A DNA stretch of 64,000 nt from Meconema thalassinum (GCA_946902985.2 OX336393.1:366526779-366590778), one strand, 5' to 3'. Shown: positions 45,643-60,300, numbered from the stretch's first letter. The notes: a model not told the origin generated them from the letters alone. Program-made: numbers and translations.

Positions 45643-46955
45643 TGTACCCAATTGTCATCATATGGAACATGTGTTCGTATCCCAGCTAACTCACGGTCTT
45701 TCGAGGTATGGGACGTTCCTGCCCACCATACGACCACATGCTCAGTATTTGAGTCTGTCAGGTAACTACTCTACATGAAAGAAACAACATATTCCTAAAT
45801 AAAACATTTACTGATATAAAGTCATGGCTATACAACAAAATACAAACAAAGGATAATTTACATTTACTTCCCACAATGAAAATCAAGGTTATTTGTGAGT
45901 CTCTTTCAATTAGTGCTTCACTGCACTCAAATATATTTCTAGCATCCTGTCATTGATACTTTCAGACATCTACGAGCGTCCATAGTGTTCTTCATGACGC
46001 ACAATTTAATAAACTGGAGTATCACAACACAAAAGTCACAATATCACTTTTAAATGACATCAATTCTGTAATAATTATACATTAATCCGTTTTTCACGGG
46101 CATTTACTTTCATTAACATAAATTCATTATCTTATGCCTTAATTAACAAATGTTGTGTCGTATGAATCGTCTTCCTTTTTCCCATCAATATGAAACGCTA
46201 AAGTGGTATGTTTTCCCTTCCAAAATACACATGGATAGAAATTTTTATAGTTTCACCATACAACGATTTTCTGGGTCTGGTCGAAATTATTATCGTTACA
46301 AACGTGTCATGTTATAGAAATCACCTACCCGTCTGCTTAACTTAGTGTGAACTGGGCAAAATGCACTTTAAAAAGATGCCTACCTCTATTTGGTTCAGCG
46401 TTCCTCCTCAGAGAATAACTGGGCCAAATATTTTCCGATCACAATGATCCGACCAGGTATGTGTGTTGAAACACATCATTTAATTCAATTGGCATCATCA
46501 CAACAATCATATCTTAATTACATTTCGAAATATCGAGATTCTTCAGTGTCCCACTATGCTTCTAAAATAAAGGGACCAGGTCAACAGACCTCCCTTTCAA
46601 GCAGGCAATAAAATTTGTTCCAGCTGGCCGAGCAAGATGGCCGCCGTCCTCGTGGCATACCTACCACACCCCTCTGGCTGCTAGCAAGGTCAACTTTGTT
46701 TACAATTGCAATACAATGGAGTTACGCTGAGTGTTGTCTCTAGTAATTGAGTCATTCTAATTATTTACCACCTATATTTATAGTGTAATGGGCTCAACTC
46801 AGCTCCTAATTAACATTCATGGCTGGGGTTGGATCCTGTAATAGCCTTGCCGTTCTGTGGCGATTACTAGTGGCTTCGGGCGCGCATCACGATTGAGAAT
46901 ACAAGATTTCTCATCAGCAGCTGCCTACAATAATAAGGAAATCTGCGTTTCCTAT

Positions 46956-47996
46956 TGGCAACTCAAACTAACACTTGGGGCGCTGCGGTCGGTCTGGATA
47001 AGTAGGGTAAAAATACTCAATAACATGCGTTTGATATGGAACACTTTTTATTTTTCGGTTATAATCAGTAAATGTTGTCCCTAAAATAATGACAGTGTTA
47101 TTTTCAATTGTATATATGTATAAATGTGCGATACACGTGATCTAATTTGTGTGTTCCACTGGATTTTATGTGTCAATTGCATATTATCAAGTATCGGTTG
47201 TCTGCTGGTATTTGTTTTTGTGCAGTTCGGGTCATGGCGCTGTTACGTTCAAAAGCTATATTTGAGTTTGCTCACTGTACCATAGACTCTAGAAATTATT
47301 TGTTGCTTGGTAGGGCGAAGGGATGAGTTTAACTTGTATTAAAATTCGGGGTAGACAGGAATTGCTTGATTTGGATGGTAGGTATTAACCCTGCGAAGTC
47401 AAAATTAGGCCTATATGACTCGTAGTAGAATGGCTCGGATATCGCAGAGTGAGGTGATGGCGGTTGGTAGGGTTATTGGAAATGAACTAGGGAGCGGAGG
47501 ATACCTGACTGATGAAGCTTGGCTGTCTTCCCTCGGCTGGTGTAGGCTTGGCTGTCTTGGTACGGCTTGGCTCGGCGAGACTGTGCTTGGCTGTCTATGT
47601 GCGGCTTGGCTAGGCGTAGGTGAACAACCCGTCCTGTCGTCAGTGAGTGTAGTGGTGAGTGGCCAACCCGCTCTTGTTGCCCGTATTTATTCGGTATAGT
47701 CACCTTTCGGCTATTGATATTTGCATCTTTTGGAATGTGATGAAAACGTATATCCGCAGCCCTCTTATACATCGACTTACAGCCGTAAACTGAGCAATAT
47801 ACTTTCCTTTTACTCATTTTGCACTCTTATCAACGAGTAAAACTTATAACTTATGTATAAACACGAAGAATTTACCACGATCTGCTCACCAATACAAGAA
47901 ACCGTATACAAACAATCACCACGTGACAAATGTACCCTACTTGGTAAGTTTCTCATTTTTACCGCTAGATGTCATATCAGATAGCTGGAGTTGCCA
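46956..47996 (-). mobile_element. THAP-bearing MITE, copy 2 (1041 bp)
   Basis: Absent from the partner LTR at 58635-58640, which gives the empty site: CCTATACG there, against CCTAT/TGGCAACTC...GAGTTGCCA/ATACG here. This shows a 2-bp AT duplication. Ends and length match copy 1 at 31400-32439 in opposite orientation. It inserted after element B. Confidence 0.9.
47473..47817 (-). pseudogene. THAP-domain remnant in MITE copy 2
   Basis: Reads MSKRKVYCSVYGCK and FHHIPKDAN, then a non-THAP stretch. The same half finger is in copy 1. The downstream sequence is repetitive (Ser, Gln, Ala, Lys) and unlikely to be functional. Confidence 0.7.
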
Positions 47997-50464
47997 ATAC
48001 GACGAACATGATTCTCCTCTCATGGCAGATCAATTATTACATGAGCTCACGGGGTCTCGAAGAGCATCCCTCGTGGCAATATTCCTGCAAGCGATGGTTA
48101 CAGACAGGCTCCGTTCCAATTCGCTGCGGATAATAGAAGTATGCTCCAACGGCAATACTATCTCGTAGATTAGCCAACCTTTCACCTAACGTGCAAGCTA
48201 TGTTAGAGTGGTCCCCGCAACTTTATTGACGTAAATCACTTGATTCTACGTTAAATTGCTCGCTATATGCGGCTCAAACAATACTTCTCATAGATGAATC
48301 AATTATTAAAGCGCTCACGTCCTCTCTGCAATTACTCTTAAGCCAAAGCTTTAAATAGCTCCAAAAACAAGTATAAAATTACTGGCTTACATTACTTTAA
48401 TGGTTCTGAAATACAATCCTAAGAATTGACCATATCAAATATTCATTCAACACTTCACTGACACTGAAAAATTCTCGTATCTCGATATATTTTATGTTAC
48501 TTTCTTACTGTTTACCAAATACAGTATCTTTATATTAGACATGACACACTTTGAACGTTCTTTAGGCCAGAAATGCCTATTACTTTACTTATTACTGTTA
48601 CCGACTCCAGATTATTATTATTATTATTATTATTATCATTTAACGTTACCGTTACATTCATTACTATCTTAGGCCTGAATGGCCCTAAACAAATCACCCT
48701 CCAAGCCATATTCTACCAAAATACGAGTGGTGAAAGCTCGTACATAAGTGACTGTTACATCCTAGTCTTAAAGTGATGCTTCGTTGTATGGTGAACTATC
48801 TAATTAGATTAACATTGTAAATTTGTACTCACTTTTCATTTTCGCTGGATTATTCCAGCACACCAGCCACGAACCTACCATGATGCTTGGTTTAAGCCAT
48901 CATGCTATATCTCACACGACACATGCTATCACATACTTCACACATGATAATCATATTTTTATCAGTGGCTTTTCTCACTTTAACACAATACATATTTTAT
49001 CACAATACACATAAACACTTTTGAAATCACTATAATAAAATTTATATACACTTTTCACACTATTTCACATGTGGATCCTTAATTGGACTCCTCCTAACGC
49101 CTGACCTCAGAGATGCGATGCAGCTAAATTATGACAACCGCTGGTCTCCGTGAAAGTCTATCATGCGTGTGCGTGCGTTCGATTCTCGTCACCTTCAATA
49201 CTGTTCATTTCACCGTCAGGATTACTTGTGATGCCTTCCAGGCTCCCAAAACTGTAGTGATCCTGATGATAATGCGTCATTTATAACTATGACAATACCT
49301 CCTGGTATATTCACTGTCCAAAAACATCCTAACTTGTTCCTACGCTGAGGCGAACTATACTTGCGTATGCTAATGGATAAATATCTGCTGTAGATTAAAT
49401 CTTACGCGATTCATGATTACTATTAAGAAGCTGTATGATGCGCTTCCATTGTTCTTCATATATACTCGAGCGTCGATACTCTAACATTTCGCGCACTTTC
49501 TGGAAGCGTTTTTAGTTTACGTGTTGAGTCAAGAAGACTAAAGAAGAACTGCAGACGAACTAAAGACGAACTGGCTTGGTCTGCGCTGCTTCCCCTATAT
49601 AAAGGTTTCTCGTAAAACGTAGTCCACAGGACATACGGGTGCGACTCCTTTCTTGAAATAATGCATTTCCATTCAAAATGACGTATACACCTCATTTATC
49701 TAGGTGTGGAAGTCCCATAATCACTCGCGTGCAAGCGATCGCTTCCATAGCGTCATGACGCCACCATGGTAAATCCCCTCGTGCGGGTCTCCAAATCATT
49801 CCTCTCGTGCGTAGGCTCTGTGTTCACAGGCTTATTTAGAGATATAGGCTTTAATTTAGGTGTGAGACCACTCCTAAATTATCTCTCCTAGAATATATTC
49901 ACCTGGGTGTACTTTTCACTCCATTTCGATGCTCCAATTGGCTGCAATCAATTAATTTCCGTGGACAATTACCCCCTCTCCATTCTCAAGCGTTGTCCAT
50001 CGGTGAACCCCAGGGCCATTAATTTTGAGCTGTCGTGGCGGTCCAGACGAAATGAGTTCCTTCGGCGTCACGAATCCACGCCCATCCGCTGGCTGCGATT
50101 AGTAAACTGTCAAGCTGGCTTGCTTTCATGCTTCTATGCTTCCAAAACGTACATATAACTGCATTTTCTTACAATATTCACATTAAACAGCTATGATATT
50201 CACATTCTAGCCGTGAAATCATGCTATTATATGTCATTATATAACTCATTGCTCTTCGGGTTCCCTGTAGCTGTTCCCCCTCAGAGATCAATGGTTCGAC
50301 CCTAGGCATAATCATGGGCCTGGTCTTCTCTGATAAGACCCGAGTTCGATGCCAGTCTGCCGTGTCCCATTGGGCACATCTTTCCCTCGCTAAGCTCGGA
50401 AAAATCATTTCACAAGTGAATTTTTCGGGCCTTCAGATGGCATTGACTCCATGCTATATTTACT

Positions 50465-50763
50465 TTAAGCGGTCAGTGCTCCCGGCAATGGGATGTCTCG
50501 TTTCCACACTCCACTCTGTCTGCCGTCTCGTGTTCTCTTGGTTTGCTCCCTTAGTCGTTCATTCATTTCTTGGAGTTCTGCAGCGGCCTCACACAACTGG
50601 TCGTAAAATTCTTTCAACCGACAGCTGCATTCACCCATCGTTTCCCCTGGGCCTGCGAGCTGGTCGCCTCGCTTTCTTTCTTCCTGGGCCTGCGAGCTTT
50701 TCTCAGGAGTCTCTGCGTGCATATATAATGACTCCCCGTCCACTTGGTTATGCATGGCTTTTT
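50465..50763 (-). pseudogene. C-terminal coiled-coil tail of element B pol
   Basis: Matches the tail of element A pol (NQVDGESLYMH, GECSCRLKEFYDQL, AAAELQEMNERLRE). It is cut from the integrase by a 100-bp insertion at 50764-50863. Its conservation in both copies suggests it was a real part of the polyprotein. Confidence 0.8.
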
Positions 50764-50863
50764 CATTCATTCATTCATTTATTTGCAATGGGGGGAGTGT
50801 CCCCCGGTGGCAAATTGGATACACATAACAAATAAATAATTATACATAACAATTCAATAACAA
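50764..50863 (-). repeat. 100-bp non-LTR retroposon tail inserted in pol of element B
   Basis: Absent at the matching place in element A. On the minus strand it ends AATAAATGAATGAATGAATGAA, a microsatellite tail typical of 5'-truncated LINE copies, and includes GCCACCGGGGGACACTCC. It adds a shift and a stop directly after the integrase. Confidence 0.7.
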
Positions 50864-53800
50864 TCTCTTGTTTCATAATCCTCTGGCGGACTATATAACT
50901 TTAAATTCACTGCATTTACAACAACTTCTCTACCTGTTTCTTCGTCTTTGATTCGGTAGGCATTATTTTGCAAGCCCCTTATAATCAGGTAGTGTCCGTG
51001 ATAGCTATGTTGAAATTTCTTGTATTTCCTGCTTTCTGGATCTGAACTAGCTGTTTTTTTTAACAAGACGTACTCCCCAACGAGTAGTGGTCTGTGGTAG
51101 CGTTTCCTCCTATTTCTTCGCTGCCGTCTGTCCGCTTGTTTCTTGAGATACTCGAATGTTCTCTGGATCCTCAACTCGCGTCCAGGCTGTGCATCTACAG
51201 GTGTCCGAATGACATTATTCCATGGCCTCTCTGGTCTTCTATCAAGATGTAGGCTCACTGGCACTTCTCCTGTCGCTTCATGCACGGTATTGTTAATACA
51301 ATATTCAATAATCTCTAGTACATCTATCCATTTCCAGTTTTCTGTAGAGCAGTATATCTTCATGTACTTTTGCAGTTCCCTCATCACTCTCTCAGCGGAA
51401 TTCGACTCCGGGTGTCGAACTGTGGACAAAATCTGTCTTATTCCCAGATTTTCCAACTCCCTGCGAAATTATACGCTGGTAAAACAGATCCCATGATCAG
51501 ATAATATGTTCTCCGGCTGCCCTAGTATAGGAATGATTCTTTCCTTCAGCCTCTTAAGTACCTGTTTCGTACTGATTTTCTGAATTGGACATAAGACTAC
51601 CATTTTAGAAAACACGTCTAGTGCAACTAGGATGTGTCTATTTCCTCTTCTAGCTCTCGGAAGCGGCCCGAAATTGTCCAATGCCAGAAGCTGACATGGC
51701 TTCTCTGGTAAGAGTGGTATCGGTTTTTGCCTCATTAAGTACGAGTTAGGCTTTACTCGTTGGCAAATATCACATGTCCTGATTGTATTCCTGACTGTAT
51801 CTCTAAGTTTTGGCCAAATAAATGCTTCTTTCAGCAGGGCAACAGTTTTGTCTACGCCAGGGTGGCCAAAAGCTCTGTGTGCTAACCATACTAGCCTTCT
51901 CTGCAATGCTGGTGGTATAACAATCCTGGGTCGAGTGAGGTCTGTATCGCTCCATTTGTGTAGCATCTGGTTAAACCATAAATACTCCGTTGATAGCGCC
52001 TCGGCTTCAACATACATCGGGGTTCCTCTGACAAGCTTTCTCTCGAAGTAATTAATCATCATCCTTATCCAGGGATCTTCACGTTGAAAAACGGTGATGT
52101 TCCTTAGATCATCTAAGGTCTTCTGGTCTCTATCTTCTATGTCGATAGCTAGAGCTTCCTCTTCATCAGCTGTCGGGTATCTGCTTAGCAAGTCAGGTAT
52201 AATATAGTCCTTCCCCGGGCAATACTCGATTTCCACTTGAAATTGCTGTATATACATGGACCACCTCGTCAGTCTTTGACTCGACAAGTCGGTTTTCAAC
52301 AGGAACGTTAGGGCTTTATGGTCCGTTCTTAATATAATTCTGAACCCATAAATTAGTTTTCTCCAATACTCTAAGGCATACAGTATTGCGAGTAATTCGA
52401 TCTCCGTGACCGTATAATTCTTTTCATTAGGTTTCAACCTTCTGCTTATGAATGCAATATAAGTTTTCTCCTCTGGCCTGTCCTCATTTTCCTGGTAGAG
52501 CATCGCCCCAATGCCTATAAATGATGCGTCAGTCTGGATAATAAATTTCTGGGTGTAGTCTGGATATCCTAATTTTACATAATCTAAAAGCATCTGTTTA
52601 GATTTCACGAAGGCTTCCTCGCATTTTTCCGTCCACCGCCACCTTCCTCCTTTCTTCAGTAAATCTTGGAGTGGTGCTACGGTCTCGGTATACTTCGGGC
52701 AATGGCTTGAAAAGAATCCAATAACGCCTAGATATTGCCTGACGTTCTTTACCTTCGTTGGTCTCGGGAAATGTTTAATGACCTCCAATTTTCCCGGATT
52801 CGGCCTAACTCCTTGCGCATCTATTACATGGCCTAGGAATTTAACTTCTCTCTGACCAAAGTTAGATTTCTTTATATTGACCTTAAAGTTAGCCTGACTT
52901 AGGTCATTCAACAGCTTGCGTAGGTCTCTGATGTGTTATTCGACTGTTTCAGATGTCAGTAGTATATCATCTACATAGCATATGGTTGTTGCTTTTACTC
53001 CTTCAGACAGGTTCCGATCAAGCGCTCGTATCAACGCTGAACCCGCTGTTTTCAATCCAAATGGTAGGCGTACGAATGAATATGAATGTTGATCGAATAA
53101 AAACCCAGTTAATAAGCTTGTTTTCTCCTCCAGAGCAAGATGGTGAAAGCTTGCTGTCAGGTCAAGATTTGAGAAAACAGTCTTTCCTTTGAACCTCCTG
53201 AGGACCTCCTTGATGGGCGGCACTTGGTCAAACTCTGGTATGACCTTGGAATTCAAATTCCGCAGGTCCAGGCATATCCTTACACTTCCGTCCTGTTTAG
53301 GTACAACTACCAGTGGGCTGACATAAGGTGTGGCCGTCTTCACAATGACGCCTGCCTCTAGCATCTCCTGTATTGCTTCCTTGACCTTTAAATAATATTT
53401 CTCGGCTACAGGATACGGCTTCTGTCTGTATGGTGTCCAGTCACTAACTTGGAACGCATATTGGAAATTCTTGATCCGGCCAGGTCTCGAATCGAAGACT
53501 CCTTTGTATTCAAATAGCAGTTCCCTTAGCATTTGCTTATGCTCTGGACCAATTTTAGCTTTTTCTATCTTTTCTTCCAGGCATTCTTCAAATTTTGGTT
53601 CGAGGTCCTTTTCAATGTCTGCGGCCAGTGTTGCCAACTCTCCCTCGATGTCTTCTGTTGTCAATACTGCATCCCCAGTCATATCTCTGTATGTATGCCA
53701 TACGTACTCTTCTGGTCTCGTTTCATTGTGTTTTAATGAGAGCTCTAAATCTTCCTTTCCCTCACTTGCGCGAAACATAACAATGTCTTGCGAGAGATCT

Positions 53801-56562
53801 ATTATGACCTTATATTCTCTTATGAAATCCATGCCGACAATAACGTTAAAAGGCAGCTTATTCACAAGTAGGAAGCTCTGTGAGAATGTAGAGTTCCCTA
53901 TCTGCAAATCTAAAAATACTTGGTATCTGCATATCATTACTTTATCTGGTATCACAACTTTTATCTTCACGCTTGAAATAGGTATTTTCAATACGTGGAT
54001 TTTACTTTGGATTTCATTATATAATGCCTGGGTTTTTAGACATACCGTTGAGCCTGTATCTAGAAGACTTCTTATCTTTATGCCTGCGATGTTTACAATA
54101 ATAATGGGTAGTTCCCTTCTCACATTGACCGTCCCTTCATCTAGGTCTTCAATAAGTTCCTCAGGTTTGGCAATCCAGTTAACCACATTCACTGTATTCC
54201 ATCCTGCATTTATCTCTCTTATTTGGTCAATTAATTTTGATGTTTTTTTTTTCATTGCTCCATTCTTTGTGGAGTTCTTCTGTCTGTCTTCGTACTGCTG
54301 AAGTTCCAGACTCTTGGCACCGTCATCATTTTTATAGATGTCGGGTGACCTTCTATGCTTAATCGCTTCATCCCAATGCACTTGCGATTTTCTATGGTCG
54401 TCTCCACGCTCTTCCATGTATCTTAATGATGCGTGATAGCGTTCTTCCGCTTCTTCATCGAACCCGCGACTCTGTTCTTGGGATCTCCATCCTTGGTTAT
54501 TCCCATTTCGGCCGTAATTTCTTCTATTATCAGGCTGCTGGTCTCTTGTGCCACGCTGATTCCAGGCTTTCCTTCCTCGGTATCCGCGGTTCGATCCTCC
54601 TCTGTATGCTGGCCTCCAATTCTGGTTTTCCCGTCCTTCGCGTTGCCAGTCTGATTTCTCCGTTTCGGTGCTAGTAGACTTACTTTTAGTCTGCACCCTA
54701 GTCGATTTAGTCGGTGTAGTCGTCATGTTGACTTGTTCCATGTTCCGACTTTGCCTTGTGTGCTGCGCTGTGGTGAGATCGAGTTGTCTCAGCACTTCCT
54801 CCATGTCAGTCGCTGTTTTGGTGTTTGTTGAGATTAATAGACTTTGTACTTCATACGGTAACTGCTTGGCTATCGCTATACACAGATCTGACTCTTTAGG
54901 ACCTTCATCAAGTTCGCGGAAACGGCACAATTGAGCCACGAAGAACTCTGCGTACTTCGTAGGGTTATTAGTACTGTAGCGTCTGGAGTACAAGTCCAAT
55001 CTGAGGTTCTGTTGTATATTTGCGTTCCAGTACCTGCTTAAAAATGCCTGGCGAAATTCGGCAACGGTGTCGAACGTGTACTGAAAACTTCTAAACCATA
55101 AGGCACACTCGCCTTCAGTCAGTTTTTCGATAGCTCTCAACCTTCGCTCTGGCGGTACCTTCGCGTCATTCAAGTACTCGGAAACCTCTTTGAGCCAGTA
55201 CTTGGGTGTCATGTTAGAATTACTCCCAGAATATTTCTTCGGTTTCTCGTCACTAGCCCTCACAACAGTGACTATTTGATTTTGTATAGCATTTTCATGC
55301 GGTGTAGACATAGCAATAGGTATACCAGGCGTGGTATACGGGCTGTCACTTGGCATAGCTGCATTCTTTGGAGTGGGCTGTATCTCTATATCTGCCCATT
55401 TTCTCCTATTTTCATCTATGCTTCCTTCGCTAGATCTAGGATTTCGCAATATGGATTCCTCCTGTGCGATCATTCTAGTTTCTATTTGGCTGTGCCTATT
55501 TTCTGCCCTTTCCAAACGAGCTAATACCTCTCGTGCTATTTTTTCTAAGCGATCCCGGTTTTTCTCTGTCATAGAAAATACTTTCTCTTTCTCATCCTTA
55601 AGGCTTTCTTTTATGTGGGTAATTTCCCCCGCTAGACTCTCTCTTACCTCGGCAAGAGTTTTATCGCTGGCTTCAGTCTTCAAGCCTTCTCGAAGTTCTA
55701 ATTCTTCTCGTAAGCCTGTAACTTCTTTCTGTATGTGACCATGCATATGGGAGATTTCAGTCCTTATTTTCGTAATTTGTCCCTGGTCCTCATCCTGCCT
55801 TTTATAAATGACTGCTAGATCGTTCTGAGTTCGTTCTAACTCTTTTTGAACCTTTCCGACCTGCCTTTTCATGTTTGATATTATTTCCTTATTCTCTTGA
55901 TCAGAAGTTTTTATTTCCTTGATCTCCTTGCATTGGTCAAGGATATTCTGATCCTGCTTCCTTAAGGCTTCGTCTACCGCCTTTGCGTAGCCTGCCATCC
56001 GCTTATTCCATATTCCGTCGCTGTCTTCGAGCCTTTGATCCACGGTCTGAGTGAACGTATTAAATTGCTCTTGCTGACGCTTAGTATTCGCTTCATTCTG
56101 ACTTTGAATGTCTTTAAGCTCTATGGACATACTGCTTAAGCTATCATTAATCTCACGCTGTGATTCTCTGCACACTTGCAGATTATTTTCTAGTTTTAGC
56201 TCGATTGACTAAAAGCGTTTGTCGTTATTAGCTTGCATCTCTGAGACCACGCTAACAATATTCTTAGTTACCTCTTGCTTAATAGACTCTTTAACGTCAT
56301 CAATTTTTTTATTGACCTCTATTAGGTTTGACTCTAACTGCGTGTTTACTGTAGCCAACATCTGGCTTACCTCAGTTTGACTAGTCTCTAATCTAGTGTT
56401 TATTTCAGTTTGATTGGCATCCAATTGAGTATTGACTGTAGCCAATCTACCTGCTATTTCACCTTTAAATGCTTTAGCCTCTTCCTTACTCTTAGCATGA
56501 GTAGTATCAAAATGTTCTCTTAACTCCGCGATACACTTGAGTACCTCCTCAGTTCCAGCCAT
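50854..56562 (-). pseudogene. gag-pol polyprotein of element B, single frame with three stops
   Basis: The start is the Met of MAGTEEVLKC. In order: coiled coil, capsid (ECALWFRSFQYTFD), RG-rich tail without zinc knuckle, protease (LLDTGSTVCLK), RT (YVDD box), RNase H (TDAS), integrase with intact HHCC (C-x2-C in TCDICQRV) and DDE core. All parts share one minus-strand frame. That frame is broken only at TAG 56209-56211, TAA 52936-52938 and TAA about 51469; in each case element A has Glu. The frame stays open across gag, protease and RT, so the family's native plan is a gag-pol fusion. Confidence 0.9.
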
Positions 56563-57331
56563 CCTGTATTTCTTATTTTGAGATTCAGGTAGGCCGCAGC
56601 TGAGCTTGCTGGCGCGTTCTATTGGAAAAAGGATTCCGATCTCGCGACAACAACACATCATATTACATAGTGCCGTAACCACCTATGGAATGGGTTTAGA
56701 CCCTCGTACCCGTCTGACAACAGTGTCTAATGTCTGAGTATCATCTAGAAAGACTCACAATCTCTCAAACACAGTTTGAGGAAAAAATACTATTATTGTT
56801 TTCCCCATGAAAACCATGCTATTATTATGGGGTTTTCTGAATCCCATAAGCCTCCCATGTATCTGGGCGCCATGATAATGAAAAGGAAGTAGGATATCTC
56901 ATGCTTTATGGTGACCTGTATTTTAAACTGGCCCCATGTATCAGCGTCATGATAAAGAAAGGGTAGGGATATCAATGGTTGCCCCATTGTAAGACATCGG
57001 CCATATTCTAAATTATTAATAAAACTGTCCAGGGAGTGGTTTTTATTGCCGAATGCCCCACCTGGGCCGCCATGATAAATATAAGAGATGAAATTACGTG
57101 CCTTGAGGTGAATGTAAGTAGGTGGGTATTCAACGCTAACAAGTTACAATTAAGCATGTCTTATGGAGGATTATCAACATTTATTTTGACGTGAAGGCTT
57201 ATTAACAAATGGGACGCGGCCTTTTCCTAATATATCCTAATTTTTCTGCGGTACTAACTTCTACCATTAATATCTTGGCCGACTTTTAGTAGTACCTGTG
57301 ACTCAATCCTAGTACAGTGACATCTCCTCCA
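56563..57331 (-). other. leader of element B
   Basis: Between the 5' LTR and gag. On minus it holds repeats of the form TTATCATGGCGCCCAGNTAC with GGGG, at about 57070, 56960 and 56870, comparable to the leader of element A. A primer-binding-site-like TGGAGGAGATGTC is at its start (57331 downward). Confidence 0.5.
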
Positions 57332-60300
57332 TGTACCCAATTGTCATCATATGGAACATGTGTTCGTATCCCAGCTAACTCACGGTCTTTCGAGGTATGG
57401 GACGTTCCTGCCCACCATACGACCACATGTTCAGGATTTGAGTCTGTCAGGTAACTACTCTACATGAAAGAAACAACATATTCCTAAATAAAACATTTAC
57501 TGATATAAAGTCATGGCTATACAACAAAATACAAACAAAGGATAATTTACATTTACTTCCCACAATGAAAATCAAGGTTATTTGTGAGTCTCTTCTTAAT
57601 TAGTGCTTCACTGTACTCAAATATATTTCTAGCATCCTGTCATTGATACTTTCAGACATCTACGACCGTCCATAGTGTTCTTCATGTCGCACAATTTAAT
57701 AAACTGGAGTATCACAACACAAAAGTCACAATATCACTTTTAAATGACATCAATTCTGTAATAATTATACATTAATCCGTTTTTCACGGGCATTTACTTT
57801 CATTAACATAAATTCATTATCTTATGCCTTAATTAACAAATGTTGTGTCGTGTGAATCGTCTTCCTTTTTCCCATCAATATGAAACGCTAAAGTGGTACG
57901 TTTTCCCTTCCAAAACACACATGGATAGAAATGTTTATAGTTTCACCATACAACGATTTTCTGGGTCTGGTCGAAATTATTATCGTTACAAACGTGTCAT
58001 GTTATAGAAATCACCTACCCGTCTGCATAACTTAGTGTGAACTGGGCAAAATGCACTTTAAAAAGATGCCTACCTTTATTTGGTTCAGCGTTCCTCCTCA
58101 GAGAATAACTGGGCCAAATATTATCCGATCACAATGATCCGACCAGGTATGTGTGTTGAAACACATCATTTAATTCAATTGGCATCATCACAACAATCAT
58201 ATCTTAATTACATTTCGAAATATCGAGATTCTTCAGTGTCCCACTATGCTTCTAAAATAAAGGGACCAGGTCAACAGACCTCCCTTTCAAGCAGGCAATA
58301 AAATTTGTTCCAGCTGGCCGAGCAAGATGGCCGCCGTCCTCGTGGCATACCTACCACACCCCTCTGGCTGCTAGCAAGGTCAACTTTGTTTACAATTGCA
58401 ATACAATGGAGTTACGCTGAGTGAGTAATTGAGTCATTCTAATTATTTACCACCTATATTTATAGTGTAATGGGCTCAAGTCGGCTCCTAATTAACATTC
58501 ATGGCTGGGGTTGGATCCTGTAATAGCCTTGCCGTTCTGTGGCGATTACTAGTGGCTTTAGGCGCGCATCACGATTGAGAATACAAGATTTCTCATCAGC
58601 AGCTGCCTACAATAATAAGGAAATCTGCGTTTCCTATACGACGAACATGATTCTCCTCTCAGGGCAGATCAATTAATACATGAGCTCACGGGGTCTCGAA
58701 GAGCATCCCTCGTGGCAATATTCCTGCAAGCGATAGTTACAGACAGGCTCCGTTCCAATTCGCTGCGGATAATAGAAGTATGCTCCAACGGCAATACTAT
58801 CTCGTAGATTAGCCAACCTTTCACCTAACGTGCAAGCTATGTTAGAGTGGTCCCCGCAACTTTATTGACGTAAATCACTTGATTCTACGTTAAATTGCTC
58901 GCTATATGCGGCTCAAACAATACTTCTCATAGATGACTCAATTATTAAAGCGCTCACGTCCTCTCTGCAATTACTCTTAAGCCAAAGCTTTAAATAGCTC
59001 CAAAAACAAGTATAAAATTACTTGCTTACAATACTTTAATGGTTCTGAAATACAATCCTAAGAATTGACCATATCAAATATTCATTCAACACTTCACTGA
59101 CACTGAAAAATTCTCGTATCTCGATATATTTTATGTTACTTTCTTACTGTTTACCAAATACAGTATCTTTATATTAGACATGACACACTTTGAACGTTCT
59201 TTAGGCCAGAAATGCCTATTACTTTACTTATTACTGTTACCGACCCCATATTATTATTATTATTATTATTATTATCATTTAACGTTACCGTTACATTCAT
59301 CACTATCTTAGGCCTGAATGGCCCTAAACAAATCACCCTCCAAACCATATTCTACCAAAATACGAGTGGTGAAAGCTCGTACATAAGTGACTGTTACATC
59401 TTAGTCTTAAAGTGAAGAAGCTTCGTTGTATGGTGAACTATCTAATTAGATTAACATTGTAAATTTGTACTCACTTTTCATTTTCGCTGGATTATTCCAG
59501 CACACCAGCCACGAACCTACCATGATGCTTGGTTTAAGCCATCATGCTATATCTCACACGACACATGCTATCACATACTTCACACATGATAATCATATTT
59601 TTATCAGTGGCTTTTCTCACTTTAACACAATACATATTATATCACAATACACATACACACTTTTGAAATCACTATAATAAAATTTATATACACTTTTCAC
59701 ACTATTTCTCATGTGGATCCTTAATTGGACTCCTCCTAACGCCTGACCTCAGAGATGCGATGCAGATAAATTATGACAACCGCTGGTCTCCGTGAAAGTC
59801 TATCATGCGTGTGCGTGCGTTCGATTCTCGTCACCTTCAATACTGTTCATTTCACCGCCATGATTACTTGTGATGCCTTCCAGGCTCCCAAAACTGTAGT
59901 GATCCTGATGATAATGCGTCATTTATTACTATGACAATACCTCCTGGTATATTCACTGTCCAAAAACATCCTAACTTGTTCCTACGCTGAGGCGAACTAT
60001 ACTTGCGTATGCTAATGGATAAATATCTGCTGTAGATTAAATCTTACGCGATTCATGATTACTATTAAGAAGCTGTATGATGCGCTTCCATTGTTCTTCA
60101 TATATACTCGAGCGTCGATACTCTAACATTTCGCGCACTTTCTGGAAGCGTTTTTAGTTTACGTGTTGAGTCAAGAAGACTAAAGAAGAACTGCAGACGA
60201 ACTAAAGACGAACTGGCTTGGTCTGCGCTGCTTCCCCTATATAAAGGTTTCTCGTAAAACGTAGTCCACAGGACATACGGGTGTGACTCCTTTCTTGAAA

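Larger units (their letters stand above)
45643..50378 (-). repeat. 3' LTR of element B, with nested MITE
   Basis: Read on minus, it begins TGTGCCCAATGGG and ends TTGGGTACA. Without the MITE it is about 3.7 kb. It lacks about 31 bp found in the other LTR near 60388-60418, and differs by a few dozen substitutions. Confidence 0.9.

Noticed and set aside
53471..54301. 276-codon plus-strand frame
   Set aside because: It is the antisense shadow of the protease and RT region of element B.
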